Shown piece after piece: positions 31,976 to 42,552 of a stretch of 64,000 nucleotides of DNA. The position numbers and the translations under genes were made by a program. Positions within the stretch are counted from its first letter, which is position 1. Each line of letters begins with the position of its first letter. Origin of the DNA: Polytrichum commune (taxonomy: Eukaryota; Streptophyta; Polytrichopsida; Polytrichales; Polytrichaceae); contig OX485806.1 of the NCBI GenBank assembly GCA_950295325.1, positions 25,918,001 to 25,982,000 of the forward strand, given 5' to 3'. The notes below the pieces were generated by a model. That model saw nothing but the letters and a program-made list of their open reading frames with translations, searched no databases and was not told the origin of the DNA.

Positions 31976-34052
31976 CCAAATTTTGTGTGCACCAACAGGG
32001 TCTTCTTATACGCAATACATTGGATGTAATGCACTGCGAGAAGAACATCACAGAAAGTCTTATGAAAACCATATTTGGGAAGAAGGATACACTCAAGGTT
32101 CGCATGGATTTACAAAAAGCCAACATACGGCCGCATTTGTGGCCCATACCGGGGAGAAAACCAGGAAGCCTCACTTTGCCACAAGCCCCATATGTGCTCA
32201 CAAAGAACGAGAAGGAGGTATTTGTGGATGTTGTGCGGCAATTGAAAACTCCAACCCACTACGTGGGCCAATTGCGGAAAAGAATTAACGTGGATGGGAC
32301 ATTGAAAGGATTGAAATCCCACGATTACCATGTCCTTATGCAACAAATTTTGCCCCTTTGTGCACGCACAATCATGAAAAAAGAAGTGCGTATATGCATA
32401 ATAAGATTAAGCCGCATATTCAAACGGATATGCGCTAAAACCATCAATCCGTTGGAAATGAGTTCCTTGAGAGAGGATACGGCCATCACCTTGTGCATGC
32501 TTGAAAAATAGTTTCCATCGGCATTTTTTGATGTCATGACGCACCTTGTGGTGCACTTGATTGAGGAATTAGATATTTGTGGGCCTATACATGTCCGTTG
32601 GATGTATCCTATGGAGAGGTATTTGAAGACATTGAAGGGCTATATTCGAAATCACAATAGGCCCGAAGCTAGTATGACCGAAGGATATGCCATAGATGAG
32701 GCGCTTGGCTTTTGCACGGAGTACATAACGTCATATTCCATTACAAGTCGCAGGGTATGGGACGACAAAAAGGATCCTACAATGAACGACGAAATATTGG
32801 AAGGTATTGGGCGACCAAGGATACTAACTCCCAAGATACGTGAGTGGATCCATGAATTTATGGTGAATAATGTGGTTCCCTTGGAGTCGTGGAGAGAGTA
32901 AGTTACTTTATAACTTATGTTCCTGGCCGTGACATTATATTCCAGGCACAATGATATGTTAATGGTATGCATATTATAATTTCACTAGTCTTACTATGCA
33001 ATAACTATACGTAGTAAACGTCTGTGACTGTCAAGAGTGAATAAATATGGAAATGACATATATTTATTACTTGACATAGTGATATCTACGTTACTATGTA
33101 AAGTAATATTAACAAAATATGAGTGGGATTTGAAAGACAACATAATATTGTATTTTTCTGCAGGCGCCACACCGCAAGCATGACACAGCGTAAATTGGAT
33201 CGTGAGGAATATCGAAGGAAGAAACGAAATGGCAGGATTGTCTATCCCGAAAATCTCCAAGATGAGCCCTTTCACAATTGGTTCAAGTTAGAGGTTTCAC
33301 GTGCCAAAGCGGCGGGAGAGGAGATTGATGAAGATGTATTGGTCTTGTCTCTTCCACCCTCTAGCCAAACAACATCTTACCGCTCCATGTATGCTTTTGG
33401 AAACCATATCTGTGTGCGAAGTGCAGAGGGGACATTGATAACATGCGACTCTGGCGTGGCCGCCACCTTCTCACAGAATTGTCGATCAAGTGCACGTGCC
33501 AAGAACATGAAGGCGGCGAACTTGGAATATGTGGGATGGATGGAGGAAATATTGGCCGTAGACTATGGTCGATATGAATTGGTTGTGTTGTATTGTAATT
33601 GGGTGATGGCAAATATGGTTGGACACAATGCCACCATGAAGCGAGATGAGTATGGGTTTAGCCTAGTGAATTTTGATAGGTTGGTACCATTATTTGCCGA
33701 ATCTTTCGCATTTCCACTCCATGTTGAACAAGTTTTCTTTGCAGATGATTTGAACAATCATGGGTGGAAGGTGGTTCTACAGAAAGAGCCAAGGGGAGCA
33801 AGAGTTGTTTCCAACAAAGATTATATGCCGGACATAGGTTGCCTATCTCTAGGCAACGTTGAAGAGCATTGTGGTTTGGTGCCCGCATCTTTAGAGAATG
33901 ATGCAACACCAACTGACCCAATATTGGATGAGGTTGTGGTTTTAAGCAACAACGAAGTGGTCGTAGCTTTAAACGCAATTGAGCACGCATCTCCTTTTGA
34001 AGATGATGATGACTTTGGAATTGAAGAAGATGGAAATGTTCAAATAGATTAA

Positions 34053-34435
34053 ATTAGATTATGTTAGTTGTGTAGAAATGCCTCACTGTATATAAATGTG
34101 TACATTCCATTATGAATTGTAAAACGAGACGCCCCTTTTTGGTGAATACTCAGTCTAAACCCTTGAAACACATGACAATCTGACCTGGAAATCTTTCCAA
34201 ATCAACCACTTCACTACCCACAGTAATGCACGTTCCATTGGGTGTTCCCAAGCACGTTCACACGTGCGTTCTCAACTGAATTGTTGTCCTACTTCACTAC
34301 CATGACTCCTCAAAGTAAATTCGGACATTGAATGAACAACATTGAATTTCGTGCATTCCCCAAATCACTCTTCATAGTAGTAAAAGACATGTAGTGAAGT
34401 GGGTGTTGGAATAAAAGACGTGTTTTGTAGTAGTG
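34053..34435. promoter_or_regulatory. Right subterminal region and terminus of the CACTA element
   Basis: This is non-coding DNA between the TNP2 stop and the right terminus. It contains repeated TTCACTAC and CGTTC words and ends in the 45 bp segment also found at 16,671-16,715. Confidence 0.6.
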
Positions 34436-37400
34436 ACTTAATCCCCTTGCGGTATAGTTCCAAACCTTTGGCATATTCAAACCCATTATTGATGAGCGCC
34501 ACTCCATCTGACCACCAGAGATTAGAGTGAAGTAGTTCCATCCTGGCCTGTATCTAAGCATAGTTTGCAAGTTGGACTCATGGGGCTCCATGGCCTTAAC
34601 GATCCATTTGCACATTAAACTCGTTTTAGCTGCTTCCGGATCTACTAGTCCTAGCCTGCCATTTTTCTTTCTCATGCAACATTCCCTCCAACTAACTCGC
34701 GTGCGGGTTAATTGTTCCTTCCCTGACCAAAGATAATTACGAATGGCGCCCTAATTTCCTCAAAATCTTATTGGATCCCTCCCACACGGTGATAAAAAAC
34801 CAAAGTGTGGATAACAACACTTGATTACAAATTACCATTCTACCTACAAGGGCAAGCTTCATGGTGCTCCAGTAATCTAGTTTCTTGGATATTTTCCGGT
34901 AGAGGACTTGGTCGATATCAGGAGTATTGAGATTAAGTCCAAAGGGGGTACCCAACATTTTGGATAGGTCTCCGTCCTCCGCCCATTGCCAGTTGTAACC
35001 TGATAACCATTCCGGTTTATGGGTGTTTTGTCAAACCAATAGGCGCTTGACTTTTCCTAGTTAATCTCCATCCATGATGCCTCACTAAACATTTTTAGGA
35101 TCCGCACCAATTCGTCCACGTATCTTTTATCTCCTCTAACCATGAATGATGAGTCATCCGCATACTGGGATATGCTTTGTTGTCTTTTCCCCCCCGGGAG
35201 AGACACCCCTCTTAGCCTACCTTCCTTGACTGTTTTTTTGACTACATGTGTAAGTACTTCCCCTACTATGAGGAAGAGGTAGGGTGCTAGTAGGCAGCCT
35301 TGTCTGACCCCTCGTTCAATATGGAAGATGTCCCCCTGATTCCCATTGAGGTTTACTGCTGCTGAAGCATTCTAAAAAAGGAGCTTGACCCATCTTATAA
35401 ATTTCTCACTAATGTTCATTTCTTTCATTATATGGAAAAAAAAACGCCATGACACTTTGTCATATGCCTTGGAAAAATCCAACTTGAGGAAGACCGTAGG
35501 TTGTTTCGATGTTCTTGCCCAATGTAGTGTTTCCTGAGTTAGCACAATATTATCAAGTATAAAACGCAATGGTAAGAAAGCGGTTTGCTCCGGATTGATG
35601 ATATCTCTTAGTATATGTTGAAATCTTAGTTGAAGAGTTTTGGCAAAGATCTTGTATATTGAGGTGAGTAACGTTATAGGTCTCCAGTAATTAAGGTCCT
35701 TTACATCTCCTTTCTTTGGTATTAGGCTAATAAGCCCCTTGGTGATTCCTTCATGCAATGTTCCACTTTCCATGCCCTTAGATATCATTAGGTAGAGGTC
35801 TTGTCCTAAGGAGGGCCAGAGTTTTTGGAATAATTCTACCAGTATCCCATCATGTCCGGGAGCCTTTCCCTTAGCCATGGACATTACCGCACTAGACAGT
35901 TCCTTCTCCGTAAAATCTTTGGCCATGGATTCATTCATGTCATTTGTAAATGTTGTTGGGAGTCCCTCCATGATCTCATTGAGTGTGTCTTCCGAGATGT
36001 CCTTGTGCTTGTACAAATCCCTATAAAAGTCGTAATATATCCTTTCTAGGTCCTCTCTTCTTGTAAAGCTTCGGCCATGTTTGTCATTTAGCTCTGTAAT
36101 GTGTGCTTGGGTGTTCTTTTGCCTAACTGACTTAAAGAACTCAGCGGGACATTTGTCACCAACCTGTTGTCATTTTACCCTTGCTCTCACCGCTGCTCCC
36201 CTAGCCTTTCTGTTGTCTATTTCTCCTATTATGTGCCTGAGTTTCTCTACCTCTCTTTGCTTGTCAAGATTATGTATGTCATTATATAATGCCGTTGTAG
36301 CTACTTCTAAGTTGGCCTTTGTATCTAATTCCAACTTTCTATTCTCTCTAGCTTTAAGCTTGCTTATCTGTCTATAAAGCCTAGAGATGTTCTTCAACTT
36401 GTAGAAGAATGATGCATTATTTGGTAGTGCTTCCCACCTTTCTCTAAGTTTTCCGGTTATTTCTTCTTGGAGATAATACACATTCCATTTAAAGGCCGAC
36501 TTCCTTACCTCCCCACTACCAATTTGCAGTTTTATTTGTACTGGGGAATGATCCAGTACTGAGTAGCCATGGATAAGGTAATCCCCATGATGTATGCTTA
36601 GCCTAGTTTGTTTTGGAGTGTAAAACATATCCAACATTGCTAGTCTTCTTGTTTGCCCCTTTTGTCTATTATTCCATGAGTATCTCAGACCTCCTTGATG
36701 AACAAACATGTCATTAACTTGGAAGGCGTTTAATAACTCATTCCATGTAAAGTTTTCTAAATTGCTTATGGCTCTACCACAATCATTAGATTTGTCCTCT
36801 GGTCTTTTTGTCATATTGAAATCACCTCCTAGAATCCATTCACAATCTTTTGGTAGTGCATCTACCATTATGTGCCATAGGTGGCGCCTCTCAGTGGGGA
36901 TATTAGGCACGTAAATGCAAGCAAATCCAATATTGTCCCCTTCTATTCCCTCAAGTTTTATCCATATTAACATGTTGTCATACAGGGATCCCTGTGCCGT
37001 TACCAACCTTGCATACTTCCTAGCTAGTAGAATTCCTACTCCCCCCTTTCCAGCTGCATTGGGGTTGAGCCAATTTTTTTTCTCCTGGGGCTGCTTCTAA
37101 TATCCAACTTGCACATCCAGGCATGAGTCTTGTTCCAAGATTTTCTAATGCTTTCCCTCTAAGTTTGTGTTCTTGGATCATGACTATATCCGCTTTAGGT
37201 GTTAATGCGTTGAGAAATCCTCTTTCTTTTGCAATACTGTCCGGGTCATTAAGTTCCCGGATGTTGTGTGTAATGATGTTCCACTTCGTGTGTAAGCTTG
37301 GAGACCCTATTATCCTAACCACCCAAGGGAGATTTATTACGGGCTTCCCACATTCTGCCCTGCCTTGGGGTGAGTACATGCTTCCCTAGAGCTATAAGGC

Positions 37401-37565
37401 TACTTGCACTATTGCGAACGGGAGTGCTAACTCTTTGCATATCTTGACCTTTTTCATAATCACTATTCCCACTTCCCCCTCTTTTTTCTTGTGAGGTTGT
37501 GGGACTATCTAGTCCTATGCTTGCAAGTATATCCTTGTAAAAGTGTCACGGTGGTGTTTTGAGAC
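34436..37565 (-). mobile_element. L1-type LINE, 5' part: ORF1 end, endonuclease and reverse transcriptase
   Basis: Minus strand, read from 37,565 downward. The end of an ORF1-type protein (IGLDSPTTSQEKRGGSG ... MWEARNKSPLGG, ~37,510-37,325) leads into an AP-type endonuclease (ITHNIRELND, MIQEHKLRG, ILGGDFNMT near 36,820, LDHSPVQI near 36,550). A reverse transcriptase follows: KAPGHDGILVELFQ, YWRPITLLTSIYKIFAK and LDFSKAYDKVSW at 36,016-35,372, then YADDSSFMV near 35,165. A TAG at about 35,370 and several frameshifts (near 37,050, 35,030 and 34,700) show it is dead. The 5' end is cut by a Tourist-like MITE at 37,566; I could not follow the LINE beyond the MITE. Confidence 0.92.
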
Positions 37566-38161
37566 TTAGGGCCACTTCACACATGAGCCAAGAGCCGTGA
37601 CCTTGTAATGGTGAGGACCCTTGACTCTCATCCAAAGGCCGTACCATGGGTGTTGGGAAAGCCATTTTATGTAGTCTTTGGCCCTCAAGCATAGTGTGAA
37701 GTGAGATTGAACCATGTTGCAGGACCATTGCATATTTTGTTGGCAGAAAAAGAGGGGAGGATTTGGTTTAATATAATATGTCTCCAAGTTTATCAATTTA
37801 AGATAACTACTTGGTGGTGTTTGTCTGTCCTGGAATCTGTCTTGGAATATGCTCTGCAGTCTGTCCTGAAATCTGTCATGTTGGAAAAAATATTAAAAAA
37901 ATCATGGTCACCCGGCATTTGCGTCAAGCTCACCTCTTGGAGGTGGGTCTTACGCAAATTCCGGTAGACCATGCACCCTTATCCACAACTAGCCATGTAG
38001 GACTCCATGTAGATTTTTCATCCACGAACTTTTCTTTGGGCCTTTAGGCCTTCACCTCCTAGTGTGAAGTGAACTTGGACGGTCTCCGCCTTTTCGACCA
38101 ATGAGAGCTCTTACATTGCCATGGTCAAGGGCCTTCAGCCTTGTGTGTGAAGTGGCCCTTA
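37566..38161. mobile_element. Tourist-like MITE D1, 590 bp, TTA duplication
   Basis: The element spans 37,569-38,158, begins GGGCCACTTCACAC and ends GTGTGAAGTGGCCC, and is flanked by TTA on both sides, the 3 bp duplication of PIF/Harbinger transposition. It is inserted in the LINE. Related copies are at 40.25, 54.2 and 54.8 kb. The intact Harbinger genes at 57.9-60.4 kb could in principle supply transposase; that link is inferred. Confidence 0.88.
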
Positions 38162-39624
38162 TATACTACAACAACTAGCAAGTGCAACTGGAGGCTTACA
38201 AGGTTGGCCCTCTCAATTCGAAGAATGCATAGATTAAATCAATTGAAGTACATAGTGATAATGATATACATTGTTGCTACATTGTCAGCAATGTAGATAT
38301 GCCTAATTTAGTTATTTCTCTTAACCAAACACCTACATTGGAGTGGTATGTTGTTTTGTGTGGTTCCAAGAATGGATATGAAAAATAAAATAAAATAAAA
38401 TGTTGTAAGGAGATTAGACTGTGTGCGCAAGATAGAACAAGTAACCATTATAGGCTCAATAGTCAATATAAAAGGGAGACGTATATGACCATTCAATAAG
38501 CATAGGAATCTTCACTTTGATAACGAATCAAGCTCATACCCACTAGTATCTAGAATTTGGTGGGTGAACGGCCTACATGGAAACTCAACCCTAAACATCT
38601 GGTTCAAATCCCATGTTTCATATTCTAGAAGAAGTGAGTCAATTAACATTAGAACCACCATTTAAGATCCATCTACCTTAAGACATGCTTGCACTTGATA
38701 CCTAAGGCCCTCTGTCCTTAATCTCTCTGCCCGCGCTAGTCCCGTTACATGGACGACACCCTATGGAAATCAGGCTTTGTAAATTAATTAAAAGAAAAGC
38801 AGACCATGGAAGTTGGACCATCAAGTTGGACCATGGAAAAAGGCCATCTTCCATGGTCCGACTTCATGGTATATGGTGTAAACCGGCCCCAAGACATTAG
38901 GAGTTAAACATGCAAATTTTGCAAAAAGTAGTTCCAATAGCTTGAGAAACATGTTGAAGATGACCCAAATTAGAAGATACCAGGTCCTCAGATTCTTTTA
39001 TTCTACGAATCTAGGGATCAAGGAAGTTGGAACATACCTATAGCCTAGGGACTCAAGGGCACCCTCCTTATAAGTTGGCACATGACACGGCACAAAGCTC
39101 CAACTTCAACAAGAACATGGCCACTTTGTAAGGCCCAAATGGGGGAGCTCGAAATTGAATTGCAAGTCCACCTCGGCAAGTAGTGGACCCACTTAAGTTT
39201 GAAGGCCCAAATGATTTAGGATTAGAGCACATATACATAGTAGGACTTTGCAAGTAGCTTCTCATGCCAAGGACCGGGGAGAACTGACTGGTGTGTATTT
39301 TTGACAAAGTTTTTGCAAGTTTTTGACGTTTGACACGCAAAAACTTGCACAAACATAAACTGCATGTCAATTGACATGCACAATTTAGATTTTGACATGT
39401 AGTGTGACTTGTGAAGAAAAAAACTACTCGTCGATTGTAACTTTCCAAATTGACACTTTGGAAATTGAAATGACACGTATTACTAGGCATGTGACATTAA
39501 GGTGACATTTTAGAAGAAAATGTAGATGTCAATTGACATTCATATTTGTTTTTTGAAAGTGTCATGTGACACTTTGGATTTAAAATTGAACGTCAAATGA
39601 AATTTGTCAAACATACACACTGGA
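38162..39624. other. Intergenic, no gene recognised
   Basis: No convincing coding sequence is present. The 140-codon minus-strand ORF at 39,490-39,068 has no motif and overlaps low-complexity TTGACATT-rich DNA. A small inverted-repeat patch near 38,805-38,895 (TTGGACCATGGAA ... TTCCATGGTCCGA ... AAACCGGCCCC) looks like a damaged MITE end related to the GGTTCACA family. Confidence 0.4.
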
Positions 39625-40195
39625 ATTGATCGCTATTTATAGATGAACCGCTCAAGTTTGAGGAATAACTGGTTCACGTTCAAGACTTTAGGAGAATTAC
39701 CGATCATTTTAGGGGATTATATAGAATATACATCAATTTCATAAAGAAAGCTTGGAAGATCACAACATGTAACCGGTTGAGCTTGGAAACACTAAGATTT
39801 TGATCGACTACACTCTAAACTTTGTAATATCACGCTTGTGGCAAACAAAGTGCACACAATATTAAGGAGTTATGTAGTGTTACTTTGAATGCGTGATAAA
39901 TGAGAATTTGTGTAGCATGTGATATTATGGATCAACACAAAGTCAACATTGCAATAGAGACAATAATTTCAACAATAACAACGCAATGTGTGTGAGCGTC
40001 TAGTTTGGATTCGTTGGTGGTTTGTTTTAATGTCAAATCCCATGATATAGAGAGGGAAATGTGCCAATAAGGAGTAAGATTCAAACCGAGAATGGCCATT
40101 TCCTAGGGTTGGGATATAAGAGAAGGAGTGACATTAAGGAGGTTGACATTATGGAGTTTAAATTGTATGCCTAAAAATCTTCCCGAATGCTATTT
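39625..40195 (+). repeat. Dispersed repeat R1 copy, split by a TA-flanked MITE
   Basis: 39,625-39,810 carries the R1 features (TGGTTCACGTTCAAGACTTT, ATGTAACCGGTTGAGCTTGG, AAACACTAAGATTTTGATCGA) and 40,166-40,195 carries its continuation (TGCCTAAAAATCTTCCC). The join matches intact R1 copies such as 44,560-44,610 and thereby fixes the insertion point of the MITE between them. Confidence 0.8.
39809..40167. mobile_element. Mariner-like MITE, 355 bp, TA duplication, nested in R1
   Basis: The element spans 39,811-40,165 with TA on both sides. The left end reads CACTCTAAACTTTGTAATAT and the right end read inward is CAATTTAAACTCCATAATGT, so the inverted repeats are imperfect. The interrupted R1 copy gives the empty-site sequence. 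The ends resemble those of the Tigger element at 22.5 kb (CTAACCTTGATAATGT), so it may be a distant derivative. Confidence 0.75.
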
Positions 40196-40252
40196 TGAGG
40201 CTCTTTACAAGTTTAGTTGAGGGGTCCTTATATATATGCACTCTTGCTAGGC

Positions 40253-40762
40253 TTAGGGCCACTTCACACAAGAAACTGAGAGCCCATGACCAGTAAACTT
40301 CAAGCACTCTCATTGGTGGAAAAGGCGGAGCCGGTCCAAGTTCACCTCACACTACGTTTGAGGGACCAACAAAGTATGTGAATGCAAAGATGGAGGTAAA
40401 GTCTACATGGATTCCTACATGGCATCACATGGATCACGTTTCACAGTCACTTCAACTAGTTTCAAAAACCACCTCTTGGAGGTAGGCCTAATACAAAATC
40501 GGGAGACCATGGCACTCTGAATGCTCACAACCGTTGATTTATTCTATTTTATCATGCGTGAGGACCCGCATGAATAGACATTCATTAAAAAAAGAAGCAT
40601 TTGGTTGACGACCCCATCACATATGACTTCACACTACACTTGAGGGTCCGTGACCACACTACATGATCTTGGAGGTGTCTTGGGACAACCTTTGGACACT
40701 TTCTTTTGGGCTCTCACACATTCATGGTCACAACTCTTGGCTCGTGTGTGAAGCACTATCCA
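40253..40762. mobile_element. Tourist-like MITE D2, reverse orientation
   Basis: It begins TTAGGGCCACTTCACACAAG. Its right end, CTTGGCTCGTGTGTGAAG, is followed by a damaged CACTATCC instead of TGGCCC. The interior is the reverse complement of D3 and D4 (GTGTCCAAAGG, CACCTCCAA, CATGTAGTGTGGTCAC). The right terminus is damaged, so the target duplication is not visible. Confidence 0.75.
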
Positions 40763-40779
40763 GGAAGAACTGACAATTA

Positions 40780-40870
40780 GTTACAGATGAACCGGTTGGA
40801 AGTTCGAGACTTCACGAGAATGACCGATTATTTTAGAGGAATATATAGAAGAATATACCTCAACTGAATG
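40780..40870 (+). repeat. Partial R1 copy
   Basis: The sequence TTACAGATGAACCGGTTGGA, then GAGACTTCACGAGAATGACC and GATTATTTTAGAGGAATAT match the first half of R1. The copy ends where the hAT-like fragment begins. Confidence 0.7.
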
Positions 40871-40879
40871 AAAGTGAAA

Positions 40880-41053
40880 CGGGTAGTTTCATTTTGCAAA
40901 CCGGTTTGGGGACGGGTTGTTTTTTCTTTAACCTTTCCATGGACGGGTTGGTTTAGAAATTACCGGTTTTAGGACGGGTTGCAATTTCTTCTGCCTTTCA
41001 ATTCAAGGTTTTTGGACGTGGACGGCAAAAAACTTTGGGAAAAATCAGCCCTG
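40880..41053. mobile_element. Right-end fragment of a hAT-like element
   Basis: The sequence (GGACGGGTTGGTTTAGAAAT, ACCGGTTT..GGACGGGTTGC, GGACGTGGACGG) closely matches 56,990-57,109, the right end of the complete hAT-like element, and ends CAGCCCTG at 41,046-41,053. No left terminus is found, so it is truncated. Confidence 0.7.
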
Positions 41054-41596
41054 CTACTGTAGTGTGGAAGTGGCCCTTATTTGGCTTTCCATGTACAGTG
41101 GCAGTATTTAGGGGCTCTTCAGAAAGCAGCTATTTCTTCACCGTCAGCCGAGCTGGAGGAGGAGTGTGCTAATACCAGTTTGAACCTTAAATGGCAATGA
41201 TCTGGATTCTAGAGGGGTAGGTGATCTAGTTTAATAATGTAAAGTAATGTTAACTTAATCCTCTTTACTATGATTACCTTCCCCCAAATAGTAAACTTAT
41301 GAAGCAGGATATTTTACACAAATTAAGAATGAAATTAAGTATCTCATGATAATCTTGAATATATCTAAGTAGGTGTTTCCTTGTCCAAAGGCCAAAGTAT
41401 AAATCCATTAGTTCATGGGGAACTTTTGCTTGTGGTACTGAATCCGTACCACTATGAGGTCCTTCATCAGAATTAAAAAACTTATTTTCACCGTACCCTA
41501 GTGTCAACCTTTATTATAGATATGCTTCCTAAGTTTGTTATAACCGTTCTAGCAAGGCATAGACCCAAATTTAAGCTTTCTACCTACACTCACTAC

Positions 41597-41973
41597 TGCA
41601 CTAAATATGCTATTTAGTGTCATGTGGTATTTAATGTCACTTTGGTAACTTTTCGGATGGCACTTCTTATGAATAAGTGAACGAATACTATCATGGAGGA
41701 TGGATAAGTTCATCCATTGGCCAAAACCCTACCTTCTTTTGTTAGCAACTTGTGATGAAATATTGTCATGGGTGATTGAAATTTGGATGAGAAATCACTC
41801 GGTAAGTGACAGTAATTGCAACACTGTAAATCTATAATCCCCCCAACAAATTTACAAGGAATGACAAGTAATGTTGGGTGAACAATTAGTGTTGGTGACA
41901 CTAAACTGCGGTTTACAATTAGTATTAAGCAAGACAATTAGAATTGGTGACACTAAATATCATGTTTAGCGTA
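41597..41973. mobile_element. Second copy of the 3.77 kb mariner-like MITE
   Basis: The element spans 41,599-41,971 (373 bp). It begins CACTAAATATGCTATTTAGT and its right end read inward is CGCTAAACATGATATTTAGT. It matches 3,775-4,143 along its whole length. TA follows the right end; the left flank is TG, presumably a mutated TA. Confidence 0.8.
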
Positions 41974-42261
41974 CTAATCTCAATGGCAATTAGTGTGTAC
42001 TGTACTAATTCTGCATTTAATACAAAATTTGCCTTCGACAACCCTTTTACAAGACTACGTGTGTGTGTGCGATAGAATTATATGAACCTCATTATTCATA
42101 GCCGTAATTGTTTCAGGTGTTGTTTATGTGTTTTCTAGTGTTTATTGGACATAATCGCAATCAATACAGACCATAACAAGTGGTCCTTGCAACATGAGGA
42201 GCGCTATGTTTGATATTGTACACCAAGGAGTATTATTACATGTTGTAGCCAATATCATGGG

Positions 42262-42455
42262 AGATTTTTGGGCATAATCAGTCAAAATCATAGTGTCTCC
42301 AAGTCCACCTGGTTACGTGTTGTGATCTTTCAATTTTTTATATTTAATTGAAGTATATTCCATACATTTCTCTATAAATGATTGGTAATTTTCTTGAAAT
42401 CTTGAACTTCAATTGGCTTTTTCTCAAACTCAACCAGTTCATCTTTAACTAGCGA
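42262..42455 (-). repeat. Dispersed repeat R1 copy, reverse orientation
   Basis: On the minus strand it reads through AACCAGTTGAAGTTCAAG-like, TTTAGAGA, ACCAGGTGGACTTGGAGACA and GATTATGCCCAAAAATCTCC in the order seen at 44,400-44,620. It carries no gene. Confidence 0.75.
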
Positions 42456-42552
42456 TTGGGTCTCCCCGTTCATTGGTTGTAGCATGACTCCTCATGTCCA
42501 ATATCTTGTACATAAATGTTTGACTATAAAATATTGTACGACTCAAATGTTG

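Larger units (their letters stand above)
28622..34052 (+). pseudogene. CACTA TNP2-type transposase (Transposase_21), interrupted by a solo LTR and one stop codon
   Basis: Pieces in order: ~28,622-29,025 (acidic N-terminus, MVNECFKRYDGLPARA, ending LLKEARTPLFKD); a 973 bp solo LTR; 30,004-31,199; 31,999-32,897; 33,164-34,052. Removing the LTR and one 5 bp repeat restores FKDSPTNRLQAILMLLNV. 30,004-31,199 holds TNP2 hallmarks (PPSHYEAKKLVRKLGL, CPQCKESRY, WPVILLNYNLPPW, HDFPAYGLLAGQVTKGYRGC). The next exon begins GLLIRNTLDVMHCEKN and continues into a DUF4218-like region (GPIHVRWMYPMERYLKTLKG). The last exon is DUF4216-like (ELVVLYCNWV, YGFSLVNFDRL, QVFFADD, GWKVVLQKEPRG). Splice phases agree throughout. 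TAG at 32,509-32,511 interrupts LEK*FPSAFFDV, where the family has an ordinary residue. This enzyme would cut and join CACTA ends; here it is disrupted. Confidence 0.92.
8038..34438. mobile_element. 26.4 kb CACTA (En/Spm) transposon, 8,041-34,435, with ACT duplication
   Basis: The left terminus starts CACTACTACAAAACACGTCT at 8,041. The right terminus, ending at 34,435, is its reverse complement over 24 bp. The 3 bp ACT occurs immediately outside both ends (8,038-8,040 and 34,436-34,438), the size made by CACTA transposases. When the element and one ACT are removed, the minus-strand LINE reads continuously as GLELYRKGIKCVDDVWDSVQ, which proves the insertion site. Contents: a TnpA-like gene on the minus strand (9.2-14.1 kb), SET and TNP2 genes on the plus strand (27.1-34.1 kb), and nested insertions between and within them. 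It is unusually long, partly because about 8 kb is later insertions. Confidence 0.95.
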
